Part shown: in pieces, positions 24,729 through 37,427 of the stretch | How the letters are laid out: each line of letters begins with the position of its first letter | How positions within the stretch are numbered: the first letter of the stretch is position 1 | Assembly (NCBI GenBank): GCA_020064725.1 | Contig: JAGTWJ010000003.1 | Location: 1,426,001 to 1,490,000 of the forward strand | Length of the DNA stretch: 64,000 bases | DNA from: Drechslerella dactyloides | Lineage: Eukaryota; Ascomycota; Orbiliomycetes; Orbiliales; Orbiliaceae | Direction: 5' to 3' | Made by a program: the position numbers and the translations under genes | The notes under the pieces: model-generated | The model's input: only the letters and a program-made list of their open reading frames with translations | What the model was told of the DNA's origin: nothing | Databases searched by the model: none

Positions 24729-25700
24729 TCACCCATGGACATTCTGCAACCACTCCAACATCCTCACTGGCCTCTGCAACATCACCTCCAACCCAGGACG
24801 CCCAGTATCAAGAACCAGCGGTCTCCCTTCCGTCGCCTTGATCCGCGGGATTGATACACTATCTCCAGCTCCTGGAAGCCCTTTCGGCCGCTCCCCCACC
24901 GGTAGCAACGGACACTCTTCCGGCAAGAAGGTCTCACCGACACCGCACGCGCGACGACACCCCATGGCTACGTTGTTCCGACAAGAGCAGCGCATGACCT
25001 CCATCGGCTCGCGAGTACAATCGTAGGCAGCAATACAGTTCTCCAAGGAACCGCCCGTGCAGGTTTGCGCCTCTGCAGAATCAAGTGGGCGGGTTCTCGG
25101 TGGCGATTCTGTGGGCGGAGGCGGAGGCGGACGTACTGAGTCGAGCGTTGTTATTGTCGTAGACGGTGTATACGTAGACGAGCTGCTAATACTCGACTCC
25201 GTAGTTGGAAGGCTGGAGCTGTCCCTGGAAGATGTAGATTCTTGCGTCTGCGCTGTAGTCGTTGAACTCGAGTTCGAGAACGACATTATCAAACTCTCAG
25301 CAATGGTAGTGCTGGTTGTTGAAGCGCTAGTGGTAATTTCGAGCGTTTCGGCAGTCGAGGATAGGGTCGTTGTGCTAGTTGAAAGGCCAGGAGAGGTGCC
25401 CGTGGTATCAGGAAGAGCAGCGTACTCAGAGTGAGCGTGTGTCATGGAATGCGGATGGACGACAATAATGACGCTCTCCATGCGAGTCACCGTCTCCAGC
25501 CATGTCCCTCCAATGCCCTCCTCGATCGGAGAATAAATGGACTGGGTGGTGGAGCCCGAGATGATATCCGTAGTCTGGGTGTCCTGCAGGCCTGCGAAGG
25601 CAGCGGCGGGCACAATATACATATACAGTATAGCGGAAAATGCCACAGCAAGCCCGGGAAGAACCCTAGGAAGTGGCGTCATCCTGATTTTGATAGCCAA
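24729..25700 (-). CDS. Secreted Ser/Thr-rich protein with eight-Cys module
   Basis: 323 residues, single exon. The N-terminal hydrophobic stretch (about residues 10-36, ending PAAAFA) fits a signal peptide; Met1 and Met7 (25682) are both possible starts. Residues about 100-195 are a Ser/Thr-rich, mucin-like region expected to be O-glycosylated, followed by a Pro run. A Cys-rich module follows at about 210-265, with eight Cys in the order CTGG, NC, DC, RC, SC, GC, AC, EC, enough for four disulphides. It is not a clear CFEM pattern. No GPI-type hydrophobic C-terminus is visible, so a secreted or wall-associated protein is more likely than an anchored one. The last 40 residues have no clear features, so an unseen 3' intron is possible. 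Function unknown. Confidence 0.72.
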   Translation of the reverse strand: MAIKIRMTPLPRVLPGLAVAFSAILYMYIVPAAAFAGLQDTQTTDIISGSTTQSIYSPIEEGIGGTWLETVTRMESVIIVVHPHSMTHAHSEYAALPDTTGTSPGLSTSTTTLSSTAETLEITTSASTTSTTIAESLIMSFSNSSSTTTAQTQESTSSRDSSSLPTTESSISSSSTYTPSTTITTLDSVRPPPPPPTESPPRTRPLDSAEAQTCTGGSLENCIAAYDCTREPMEVMRCSCRNNVAMGCRRACGVGETFLPEECPLLPVGERPKGLPGAGDSVSIPRIKATEGRPLVLDTGRPGLEVMLQRPVRMLEWLQNVHG

Positions 25701-26469
25701 GTTCGATGGTTGGACTAAGAGGATAGGTCAATACGCGCCAGCAAGAGCTTCGTCTGCGTGAAATACAAACCGGATATATAGAGCCGGGCAGCGCAGATAT
25801 AGTAGTTCCCAAGAAGCTTGCCGATGGCTGGTCGCGATATATCAATAGGCGTATGTAGTGTCGGCACGCGCACGATCTCCAACCACACCACAGGTGCAGT
25901 CGCCCGTCGTGGATGATATAGGATGGATGTTTCCACGACTTGGCCACGATGCAGAGTTCTACAGTTGTGCTACATGCACGATGCAATCTACGGCAGATCT
26001 CTGACACCCAATATTTGGTTATAGTAGATCATTCAAGCAACACTGTGACAGCAGCACTATTAGGCCTATATATGTCTAATTAACGTATCCTCGGTTGCCA
26101 AATATTTGATAGGCCGAGAGAATTGAATTTATGATTATGCCTCTATAAGTAAGTACATATGACGGGTATTCCAGCTATGCAGAAGTCAAGTTGACACATA
26201 CAATGGGTGGGTATAATAGAAACGTCTTGATGAGAAAACGGACAGGAGCCATGCAGCAGGACTCGATCGATCTCGAACGAGCATAAACGAAATGCATGTC
26301 GTAAGGGAATTAAAATGCAGTACCAAAAATCAGCATCGATGCGGTGGAGCATACACCATGATGTATATATCTACAATCGTAAGTTTATAAATGGGATATA
26401 TCGGAATATTCGAATATGGGAATCGAATTGTATGAGTTGTCATCGAATTGCAAGGCAAAAGGAGAGACT
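25701..26469. other. Intergenic region
   Basis: About 770 bp between minus-strand genes: promoter of the secreted protein and trailer of the transporter. AT-rich, no gene seen. Confidence 0.6.
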
Positions 26470-28353
26470 TCAGTCAAAGTTGACCTTGAATCGTTCTCTG
26501 ATTCTCTCGCCATACCTACAAACCACCGATCCCAGTTAGCACATTGCAATCACAGACCAAAGCAAAACGCTTAACATAGAAGATAACCATTTCACGTACT
26601 TCTCGAAAAGGAACGGTATGGGCATCATCGCGACTGCAATGCCACCCAGTAAGCTGTTTCCAGGCCCGAGCCCTAGGGCATCGTACATTGGCACACCAGC
26701 CAGCGGAAGGAGAGCACCGACAGTCGACCGCAGGATCGTATTGGCACCGATTGCACTAGCCGCATAGAAAGAGAAGGCATCGACGAGGTACGTTTGAATT
26801 GGCATGAACGATGCCAGCAATCCAATGCCAACGAGGGAAGTGCCGAGAATTGGAGCGATCCAGTGGACGTGTTTCTCCGCCGTCCATCCGTAGCTACAGA
26901 ATTCCACACATTAGTCGTTATGCCTCATCTGCAAACACCCATGGCCAAGAGAGGAGAACTTACATGAACAGACCGACCGGAATGAGCCAGCAAGACCACG
27001 TAAGCATTGGCAGACGATATTCAGGCTCTATAATCCCGTCAGTAACAATCCTGTGAAATTCAAAAGTGCATGAAATCGGTATATTTATCGGAGGGGGAAC
27101 TCACTATCAACGCCATGCTTGTCCCTCAGCTTCACATACACCTTGTCATTCAAACCTCCAAAGATAATCAAACCCAAGAACGACCCGACTCCGATACCCA
27201 GGTATGCCAGCCCGACGGATCCCGTCGAGAACCCGTACTGGCCTTGGAACACCAAGTAGAAAGTCGTGAACAGCAGATACAGATACCCGTACACAACGGA
27301 CATGTACAACGACAACAACAAGATGATCGGTGAGAACAACAGCATCTTGACCGGCCGCCAGATGGCGCGCATGAACACCTCCTTAGCAGGCAAGTCGCTA
27401 TGGTACATGCTCCGGTACTTTGTGGCATTGTTCTGCTTGTTCAGTCTTCGTGCCTCGTGCCGCAGCAGCGTTGGGTGGTGGGTCTCGTCCAGGAAGATAT
27501 GGGATACGATGGAGACGGCCGCCAGAGCAATTGCGAGGACGTAGAAGATCCACCGCCACCCTTTGCTATCGCCCAGATAACCACCTGCGATAGGTCCGAT
27601 GATAGGTCCCATGAGTGGGCCCATGCCGTATATCGCCATGAACTTTCCTCGTTGTTCAAACGGAATCATATCCGCAATGGACCCGCCACCGAGTGTCAGC
27701 GGCGCGCAGCCCGCAGCACCAGCCAGTAACCGGAACGCAATCAGCATGCCGATAGAAGTGGACCGACCGCAGGCAACCGTAAACGCTGTGAAGACGTAGT
27801 TGCATACAATATACACCCACCGCCGGCCATAGAGCTCCGACAATGGCGCGATGAAGATGGGCCCGACTGCGAAGCCGAGCAGGTAGACAGAGACGATGAA
27901 TGATGACAGAGTCGTGCTATGGTTATTGAAGTCTCTCATGACCTCCGGAATCGCGGGCGCAAACATGGACGACGCCAGTGGTGTGATAAGCGTGATGAAG
28001 GAAATGATGCCCATGTTCTTCCACTTCCTGCTCATCGGCCAATTCATCGGGTTCGCAGGGTCGTCTGCGCCATATTTGACGACGAAAGGGTCGTGATCCG
28101 CTAAGGTGTCGGCGTTCGACAGCGAACTTCCTGGGACAGGAGCATCTTCTGCGTTCTTCTCCAGGTCGCTTTCTAGTTCCTTGTTGGATATCCGCCGAGT
28201 GAGATCCTCGGTGTCCTGGTCGATTATGCGGCCTTCCGCCTCTTCGAGCTTGCGGTTTTCCGCTTCTAACGCCAGGTCCATCGGGGCGTTATTGTGACCG
28301 TGTCTTTGGGAAAGTTGTGATATAGCTCTTTCGAGCTCTGGTAGCGGTTCCAT
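26470..28353 (-). CDS. DHA1-type MFS drug/polyamine-like transporter
   Basis: Exons 28353-27105, 27027-26964, 26893-26600, 26515-26470; 550 residues. Plasma-membrane proton antiporter of the fungal 12-TM DHA1 group. A charged cytosolic N-terminus of about 105 residues ends in the family element DPANPMNWPMSRKW. TM helices follow, with the loop 2-3 signature APLSELYGRRWVYI, the RLLAGAAGCAPLTLGGGSIADM helix and the MGPLMGPIIGPIAGGYLG motif of antiporters. The large central loop has the usual DETHHPTLLRHEARRLNK. The second half ends in LFEKYGERIRERF. The last 15 codons sit on a separate exon; without it the frame would read through an intron into a non-family tail. Substrate not predictable. Confidence 0.93.
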
Positions 28354-31107
28354 GAGTGCAGCCGCGATATATGTCCGTCAAGATCGATTTCGAGAATTTA
28401 TCTTCTCATATATATATAATGGCTATGAGCCTCCGCGGCGAGGGAGTCCCTGGAATCGTAGTTGTCGTTTATCCCTGGATAGGTAACTGCTAGGGATCTA
28501 AGAAAATACGAGATGTTAATTCAGTATTTGTGATAACTTCGTACGAGAGCCCAAAATAATGCGTGACCGCGCAAATATAGATTTTCCGAATCCACTTACA
28601 CCCAAGCTTTCTTTCCTAAAACGAATGAACCAACGTCTTCCGTCGTCTAGATCAAGACGTATTCTGTGCGACGGTCCAAAATGCAACACCAGAACCCAGC
28701 AAAATATAAATAGTGAAGCGAAGAGAGATGACAGTGGAATCGACCGTGTGAGCGAAAAAGAGCAGTTGAGAAGTATCGTCTCCAGACACTAATGAAAATA
28801 TGAGCAGGTTTTTAAATCTTGAACCCTGCCGTCACTGCGTCAATCAATCAAGGCAGCATCCAGTCAGTACTTAATAAACATACATGCGAGCAGGCCAGGC
28901 CAAGCCTGTAAATATAAACCGCGGCGAAAACAGGCGACCGCGATACCTTCGGCTACGGGTCCGGAACCCTCTTGTTCCGGGCACCCTGCTAACCTCCGTC
29001 CACCGACCTTTAAATTCGGGCAAGCCTGCTATTCCACCAATTCCTTCCTTTCACCAAGGGACCAATTTCACCCATGGCAGCGCTGCAGCTAGCCCACTGC
29101 ACTGGCTGATATGATCCGATGCGCCCATGTGGGCCGTCACCCTGACTCGCTCTGATTGCGCCAGCCGAGCTCGGAATTCAACCATATCAGGCCAATTCGA
29201 ACTCCCTCGAACGAAAAGGTTCCCATCTGTGCCTAGGGTGGCTTATGTCCGGCCGGGTGGACCCCTGCAGCACACAAGAAAGCTTGAATGGCCATGAGCA
29301 AACCGTCGACCAAGCCCAGCCGGCCGGCCGCCGGCCTCTCGGATCTTATCATATCGATCTCTACGTAGGCGACCAGATCGGAGATATGAACACACATATA
29401 AGACCATTCAAAGATTCCTGCAAAACTGCTTGCACAGAATCCTAAAGGCATAAGATGGCAAAAATCGGACGTTCGATTTGTGCACTGACTTCCGCACCTC
29501 GAAGCAATAATTGCCCCAGATATTCCGTCGCTACCACTCTCCATTTAATGCACTTGAAACCTGCTACCCCTCGCTCTACACAGCATGCATTGCATCCCCT
29601 ACCTGGAAATAACACCCTTAACTCCACACGGCTTTTATCATAATACCACTACAAGGACGCTCGGATTCAATCGCAACCCGCGATCACTCGCACAGATAAA
29701 GCTTAACATGCCCAGCAACCTAGCCCTTTTTCGTGCCCAACCGTGCCGATTAGCCGAGACAAGCCGTCTGCTCAAACCAGTCTCCTAGATGGACTAGCAA
29801 CGGCGACTATCGTATCACAATGGCCATGATCCTTCACGCCGTAGGCACCTTATTTACACGTGTAGAGACGATCCCACGCTATCGACGCCGATGACGAGAG
29901 CTAGACGTTTACCCCGCCAGTGCATCAAGATCCGAGGCAAAGCGAGAAAGGATGCCAAAATGCATGCACGCATGGGCCTTTCCGGATCCAAAAGCGAAGG
30001 TCCAAATACCACTCCGTAGACGTGACGGCGTAGGGATAACGTCAGTACTTCGCCACGGTACCCCGATCAATCGCTGGTAAATGCGAGGTTCACGAGCTGT
30101 GGAACGCTACACAATGGTACCAATAACATCACGTATCATCAATCACCGGCCCAGAAACCAGAAACCAATGATAGCCCGTCCACGTTTAACCCTGTCAATC
30201 GGCCGCATTCTACTATACACCCGAGAAAAGGGAACTCCCAGATCCGAGAAAACGAGGAATGGGTGTCGGGGTACGCCTGCTCTGAAACTCCGCGCCAAAG
30301 CTAAGCTGGTCGGACATAAAATCAACCCGCAACGGTCGACAGATGTCCGTTAACCGGATCCAGACGCGGGGTTCGTTCCGCGTCCACGTCTCCAGGGCCA
30401 GATCGAGAATTTAAATCTGCTTCTGGTGTGTAATGACTTCTTGACGCGCCAGTAAGAATCGGGGACAGTCTACGCGCCTGTCTTTGCTGACAAGTATCAA
30501 GCTTGGAGATTAGCACAGCGCCTAGTTATTAACTAGGGTGGAGAAGTTAGATCTAGACTTCTTAAAACCTCTGGCCATGATTTTATGAATAAATCTGATT
30601 TCAAGTTTTGGGATTTATTCTCCAAATATTCTGATTCGTTATCCAGATGAATCTATGGAATTCTCGATACCACATTCGCAATTCCGGCCTGCGTCCCACC
30701 TGTGTAAAAATTAAACCCCCCATGACTCAAGCGCAATCCTCGTGTAATCCCAGATCCCAGGTGCACGCCCGCCAGCTACCGAAATCAGCTCTCGACACAA
30801 TGTTAAAGATACCAAAAAGCTATAAATATTATATAACCCCACCCCCAAGCATTTCAAAAAAATATAAGAAAAGGATACACAAGAAATGTAGGAAAAAGTC
30901 AAATATAAAATATAAATGTCCAATATATAAACCGAATGAATTCCATCCAACAAATGTATCCCCCACACGATCTGATCTCACATCACGTACATCCTGACTG
31001 TTGCTAGCCTCGTGAATCCAAATGTAACGTAAGCATGCGTGTGTCACGATGCGGCGTGTAACTTCGCCATACTACCGGGCGTCATCTGCTTAAAATCACC
31101 ATCTCCC
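28354..31107. other. Intergenic region
   Basis: 2.75 kb with no supported gene. AT-rich from about 30,790 to 30,960, with GGCCGGCCGCCGGCC-type palindromes near 29,320. The promoter of the MFS gene lies at the left end; a TA-run (about 28,410-28,420) sits 60 bp upstream of its ATG. Confidence 0.6.
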
Positions 31108-34100
31108 CTACTGCCCGTTTCCGCTCCCATGCCAGATTCCCTGACTGTTCGAATAGCCGCCACCGTACCCCGCTGCTCCACCTGCACTCCCGCTCGATAT
31201 CCCATAATTATGTCCTCCCTACAGAGCAAATATATATTAGTATGTACTCGCAACGGCCAACTGTCCTGGGCCTGCACTTACCGCCCTCAAATTCCCAAGC
31301 ATGGTCCGTAACGCCGGCACATTCCCCTGTCCAGGCATCGACGCCCCACCGCCACCGCTGCCGCGTTGCTGCTGCTGACTCTGCAAATACGATCCCGACA
31401 GCCCCGTTTGCGCGATATGCATCTGCTGCTGCGCTTGCTGATGGACCGCTTGCTGCTGCTGTTGTTGTTGTTGTTGCTGCACCAGCGAATGCAACCCACC
31501 TGGTAGCCCTCCCAGCTGCGAATGATGCGTCTGTCCCTGTTGTCCGTGCATCTGTGCCGACTGGTGATGTAGCTGCAGACCCTGGCTGGCCTGACCGCTG
31601 TGCATTCCATGCTGTCCGCTATGTCCGAGCTGGTGGCTCCCCAGCCCACCCAGTCCCTGCAACTGCCCTGAGCTCCACCTATTCTCAGTATACATCGCCC
31701 CGCCGTTCCCCTGATGCGGTTGTGGTGACGAATCTAGCTCCGCGGGCCCCTGCCAGCTCTGGCTGTGGTGGTGCCCATGCTGCTGCGACTGCTGCTGCTG
31801 CTGCTGAACAACCTGCTGCTGGACCTGCGGCTGCTGTGCGTAATGCCCGCCGCCGCCGCCGCCACCACTACCCGCCAGCGATGACGGCAGCCGGGGATCT
31901 TTCTCGAAAGCTGACACCATCGCATTCAGCCGGCGTAGTATATCGATCAAATCCTCCTGTATCGCCGCCAGCTTCCCATTCTGCTCCTCACGCAGTCGTT
32001 TCAGCTCCGGCGGCCACACCTTCCCCAGCCCCGCGCTGCACGCCGCGCTCGTCTGCGACGGCGACGTCACGCCGGCCGTCTGCGCGTGCTCCTCAGCCAC
32101 CTGCAGCGAGCACTTGGCCTCACACATCTTGATCTGCGGCTTATTCTGGAACTCCATCGCCAGCTTCATCAGGCCGAGAAGGTCTGACAGATTCTGCGTC
32201 CCGTCCCGCAGCAGCTCCACAATTGCCTTGGGCACGATAAAGTCCGCGTCAGAGTGGTGCGCCGGCGGCAGGTTGCGGTTCTTATCGTAGTCGAAGAAGC
32301 GCCGGAACAGGTCTGGTATGACGCTCTGCGGGAACTGGAAGATCAGGTTGTTGATCTCGTCCACCATCTCCTCGTACTTGCGCTTCAGTCCGCGGATCAC
32401 GTCCGTCACGACTAGCTCAATCGTGCTCGAGTGTTCCTTCGCGCGCTTCAACGCGTCCTTCTTCGCGATCAGCTGTCGTTCCTGCTCGTCCGCCCAGAAC
32501 CTGCGCTCGGCATCCTGCGCGCGCACCGTATCCCCAAATTGAAGCAGCGGCGCGATGGAAACTTGCAGATACCGCCCGTTGCGCTCCGAGACTAGGTTCT
32601 GGAGCACGTGCTCGTGCTGCTCCATCGTTTCGAAAAACTTGTTCAGCAGGTCGATGCACTCGAGGATGAGGTGGTAGTCGAGCGCGGTCGTCGTCTTGGC
32701 CGACGAGGCCGCACCGATAAGCCAGATCCGCACCTCCTCGTACCATTTGCCGCCCAGGATCTCAAGCTGGCGCTTGACGTCCTTGTACGACACCTCCACG
32801 TACTCGTTCTCGAACAGCAGATACGCCTTCTTCTCCATCTCAAGCTTGATCTTCGCCTCTGCCTTCTCGAACTCAATGTTGGCATTCTGGAGCTCGTCCG
32901 CCGTGTACCGCCGCGTGCTGTAGTACATGTTTGCCTGCTGCTGGTGCAGCTGACGGCGGGAGACAGCCTCGGACTCCGCCTCTCGTAACAGACTGATAGT
33001 CTTCTGCTCTAAGCTTCGTCGGGCGTCATTCAGGTACGTTTCCAGCGACGGGTGATTGGTCGCGGTTTCAAGAGCGGCGTATGCAGCGTGGAGCAGTGGT
33101 GGGATATCCTGCGACGGCGATGTCGGACCCGATACGAGGGCGCCGTTGCGGCTGGCGTTTCCGCGGTTGAAAGTTGTCAGCAACGTCGCAAGCGTCTTGG
33201 GATCGATCGGTCGATAATTGCCATTCGTAGCGACCGCGTACTGGCTGTACGAAGCAAATTCCACGCCCTCCCCGATATCGCTCTCCGCCACCGTCGACAT
33301 CTCGTCATCCTGCCTTCTGGAACTGGGGTCGAGCTTCATCGTGGGCACGGTTACGATCGGCCGAGGCATCTGCAACACAAGATCGACCTTGGGCGCCTTT
33401 GCAACTTGGATATAAGTCGGTGTGGGCGACGGTGACAGTAAGTTTTCAGGCGGCGACAGCGGCCGCTTCTCGTCATCGTCGATGTCTAGCTTAGTACCCA
33501 TAATCTCCGACTTCTTCGACAGCCCTGGGGACTCAAGCTCCACTATGCCGTCTGTTAGCGTCGCCTCAGACTGTGAGTTAACCTTTCAAGAACGTACCTT
33601 CTTTGCGCAAAGCAGACATTTCCTCCTCAGTAGGGGTGTCATCACGGTCGTTGTAGGTCGTGCCCGTCAGTGCTAATCACAGCATGTTAACTATTGATCC
33701 AGGACTGAGACCTTTACGAAGGGAACTCACATCCATTGCCCTTCGGATTCTCATTCATGGACACCTTAACAGTACCCCCAGAAGCGCCTGCTGCCGCCTT
33801 TCTCTCCGCTTCTTCTTGATCAACCCACTCATTCCATTTGGTGATCCGTCCGTCAAAGATCTTCCGCAACTTATCCTGCGCCTGCATGATATCCTGCTTC
33901 TCCTCATAATCCGTATAGTTCTGAGAAGTGCGATTGCTCCCAGCGGACCGCAGGAACTCACGCAGCTTGTCTGCAGAATCACCAGCCATGGCATCATCGC
34001 AAAGGAATAGTGCAAATTTATGCAGAGAGCGGAGGTGGTCCGTTGGCAGCGTGGGGTATAACGACGACAGCGAGTCGAAATAGTCGTCCTCAGTGTCCTT

Positions 34101-37100
34101 CTGGTCCATGCTCTCGGTCCGCCTAAGCGACGGGTGCGAGAGAATCGGCAGCTCGGGCGTCGGGCCGACGCTCGGGTTGGTATTTTGGTAGACTTCCGGC
34201 GACATGGGGTTCACGGGCGGGGAAGTCAGAATATGCCTTGGAAGCTGGCTGTTCTGGTGCCCGCTAGATTGCAAATGCGACGACTGCTGCGGAGTCTGTT
34301 GCTGATGCCCTCCCAGTCGACCCTGGAACGAGGATGAAGACCCAGTACTGTTCCCCGACGGCCAATGGTGGCCCTGTTGCGACTGCGACTGCTGCTGCTG
34401 CTGTTGTTGCTGCTGCTGCTGTGGCGGCGGCGGCGCCTGTTGCTGTGCCTGCTGCTGAGATGCGTACTGCTGGGTCCGCTCAGTGGCCGCATGCATTTGC
34501 GAATGGAGATGCTGAAGGAACTGTCCCGGCCGCGGGCCCGACTGCGGGTCATACGACTGCGACAGCCTATTCTCGCGCTGTCCGTGTCCGTGGGTATGCC
34601 CTCCCAGAGGTGGCGACTGGTATTCACCAATGTAGTTCCGGGCTTCACCCAGGCCGCTGGCAGCAGAAGTCAGTCCCGACTGCGGCTGCTCTCTTGAGCG
34701 AGAGTGGTCGCGGGCCTCATCCTGGCGCGGATAAGAATGGTCGTCGTAGACCTGATTCTTTAGATGCGAGGACTCGCCGCTGCTGCCGCGCTGCCGGACG
34801 GCGGGGATTGACGTCGCACCAGTCGATCCCCAATGGCCACGCATCACGCTTTCCTTCGTGCTACCGCTCAGCGAGCCCGATCCCAGGGATGGCATGGGAG
34901 GTGAGGTGTAGTTGCTCGAGTTGCTTTGAGCATTTATTCCCAAACCTTGTCGCACGGGGCTGTCCCCGAGTATCCGGCTGCCGATATGTGTAGGCTGCCC
35001 GGCGCTATAATTGCTCGCCCCGGAGCCTGGTTTCTCGGGAAGCCGGCCCAGTCGCCCTTCGATCGATTCCTGGTCTGCGCTCTGAATCCGCTTGTTTGGA
35101 CGGTACTCAGCTGGTATCGGATCCTCCTCGAAGATGCTAGGCGGACGCGGCAGCTCGAGCGATGACGTTGGAATCTTCACACCACCAATGATAAGACTGC
35201 CACCGTTCGCACCGCCTAGATGGCCACCGATTCCGCCAAAGTTCTTGGCTCCATTGGCGGACCCGAGTTGGACACCGCCAATGCTACCAGTTAGCTTGGG
35301 GCTATTCTTAGCTGGCGGGCCATGGGTCTGCTGCTTGGGATAGCCACCGGAGAGGCGATTGGGGTTCAGCGAGCTGCTGCCAGCACTCATGACGTTGCCG
35401 GATTTGGTGGGGCTGAAATGCGTTGGAGGGTATTCTTCTCGCGAAGTCTCCTTGTTGGCGTTGAAGGCTTGAGCGACGCCAGGCGGCATCTGATAGCGTT
35501 CAGTCGGCGGCGGCGCGGACGGTGCGGGTGGCGGAACGTTATGAAGCAGGGGCAGAGGAGAGCCATAGGACGACGTTCCACTGCCGGCCGGCGACGGCGC
35601 ATCCGCTTTGATGTTCTGGAATCTATGGCCAGGAGGCGGTGCGGCAGCCGACGATGTTGCAGACGACTGCTGGGGTGTGAATGGATATGACGACATCTGC
35701 GACGACGGCGACAAGATACTCGACGCGGATGAATGATGGCTTCCCGGCTTCGACGACCCCTGGTTCGCATACGGCATCGGCTGCTGCAGCTGGCGGTCCT
35801 GGAACGTCTGCGGCGCAAAGGCCGGATGTCCCTTCGCCTGCCCATCACCATGGATATGTCCCTGGTGATGATGCTGCTGTTGTTGGTGCTGCTGTTGGTG
35901 CTGCTGTGGTTGGTGCTGTTGATGCTGATGCTGATGCTGATGCTGATGTTGCTGTTGCTGCGGATGATGCTGCTGGTGATGGCTATGATGGTGATGCTGG
36001 GCGAGGCCCTGTCTCTGCTGCTCCTGCTGGACGTGCTTCGGAGGCACCGCGCTCGGTGGAGTATACGCGCCAGATTGTCCATCCTTCACAGCGCTGCCGG
36101 TCGTACTCGGAGGCGTGGGGCGGGCAATCACCCCAGCGCTTCCAGGCTCCTTGGCGTTCACAAGCGTGGCGATCAGGCTTTCGCTGCCACGAGCGCTAAC
36201 AGGACTCGTACTGCTACCGAAACTGGAGTGCCGCATTCCTGTGCTGCCACTAATGCGAGCACTGCCCCACGGCCCGCTAGCTTGCTCCTCACGAGTGCTG
36301 TCCAGAGAAACGCCTCCTTCATGCGATTGACTCTGCGTCCTGCTGAAACTGGGGAATTCCGGCCGTGGCTGTCCGACCGAGTATGCGGAGTCGTACGACG
36401 ACGGTGCGAACGCATTGGGATCCCGTGGAGGCTCTCGTTGGATGATTGTTTGCGTGTGGACCGAGGAGAACGATGCTCTCGGCTGCCGGTTCTGATGCAT
36501 AAAGATCTCCGGCGAGCTAGACTGCAGTAGCGACGACACCGAACCCGCAGGAGATGCTGCAGTATCGCGAAAGTGAGGCTGTCCGCTGTGCTGGGACGTC
36601 TGCGATCGAGGAGACATGTCCTGCTCTGGCGGTGGTCTAGGGATCTGTTGCGGCGGGCTCGCTTCCACGTCGATTTCCGGCGCCTCCCGTCGCTGCTGGA
36701 GGTGGACAACCTGTTGTTGGACCATCGGTGACGGGATGCTTATGAACTTGGGCTCGACGAACTCGGATGGGAACTCGTTCTGCGGCTCGGCTTCTTGTGT
36801 TACGCTTGGAGCAGAGTGATGAGCAGGAGGCGCGGAGAGGCCGCCTTGCGGCGGCACCGGAGTCTGGCTTTGATCCTGCTCTTGTATGTGGACTTCGGGT
36901 CTCGTAGCATGCGAAGCGACGGCCGCGGGCGGCGGAGATGGTGCGCATGGCAGCTTATCCTCTCTCCCGCTGTCATGTCCCTCTTCTCCCCCATGACCAG
37001 CAGATCCAAATGAGCTTCTCGAGGGCTTCTGGTAGTGGCTGCGGTCCTGCTGCTGTTGCGCTTGCTGCTGCTGCTGTGGGGATTGTTGCTGCTGCTGCTG

Positions 37101-37427
37101 CTGCTGCTGTTGTTGTTGCGGCGGCGGCGGCACGTCCTCCGGTATGAACTCCTGCCCGAACTCCTGGCCAAAGTCCTGCGTCGAGTAATCCTGCGATGAC
37201 CGATCCCGATAGTCCGAGTACTCTGACGGTGGCGGCTGATGCTCGCTAATTGCCGTTTCGACGTCCAACGGCGAATTGACTCTCTCCGCCATATTCACCG
37301 GCGACCGGCGAACCTCTTCGTCGTCCAGAGCGCTCATGTTGCTGCCGTGGGCCGCGTCCTTCACCGACGGGTGGTACAAGGGAGAATTATCGAAGAAGGA
37401 GTAAGACGACGAGCTTGTCTGGGCCAT
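31108..37427 (-). CDS. Very large poly-Gln/His protein, putative regulatory scaffold
   Basis: Exons 37427-33731, 33672-33598, 33542-31282, 31218-31108; 2047 residues. Phase closes across a 25-codon micro-exon (STLTGTTYNDRD-like region), so the two long frames are one gene. The first 1100 residues are disordered Ser/Pro/Gln-rich sequence. There are five Gln or Gln/His tracts: residue 104 onward (DNA about 37,060-37,120), the Gln/His tract at DNA 35,870-36,010, a third at about 34,385-34,455, and two in the C-terminal third (31,780-31,840; 31,440-31,480). Folded-looking parts are a helical block (LSSLYPTLPTDHLRSLHKFA to KWNEWVDQEEAERK) and a long helical/coiled-coil region encoded at about 33,100-31,900 (EYVEVSYKDVKRQLEILGGKWY onward). 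The tail is Gly-rich. No catalytic motif. Prion-like or transcription-associated scaffold is inference. Confidence 0.83.
31440..31482. repeat. In-frame CAG/CAA triplet repeat near the C-terminus
   Basis: Encodes the last uninterrupted poly-Gln run of the large protein. Confidence 0.88.
34385..34455. repeat. In-frame CAG triplet repeat 3
   Basis: Encodes the third poly-Gln tract, next to a short poly-Pro block. Confidence 0.88.
35868..36010. repeat. In-frame CAG/CAT hexamer-like repeat (poly Gln-His)
   Basis: Runs of CTG-ATG and TTG-CTG on the + strand encode alternating Gln and His in the large protein. Includes a perfect six-base unit (CTGATG) repeated several times near 35,922-35,945. Confidence 0.88.
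37060..37120. repeat. In-frame CAG/CAA (CTG on + strand) triplet repeat 1
   Basis: Encodes the first poly-Gln tract of the large protein, followed by Gln runs broken by Ser/Pro/Ala. Mixed CAG and CAA codons. Confidence 0.9.

Noticed and set aside
31242..32132. 296-codon Ala-rich + strand frame
   Set aside because: Antisense to the same poly-Gln gene; amino-acid bias follows the GC-rich repeats.
35733..36530. 265-codon Leu/Val-rich frame on the + strand
   Set aside because: Antisense shadow of CAG/CAT repeats in the poly-Gln gene.
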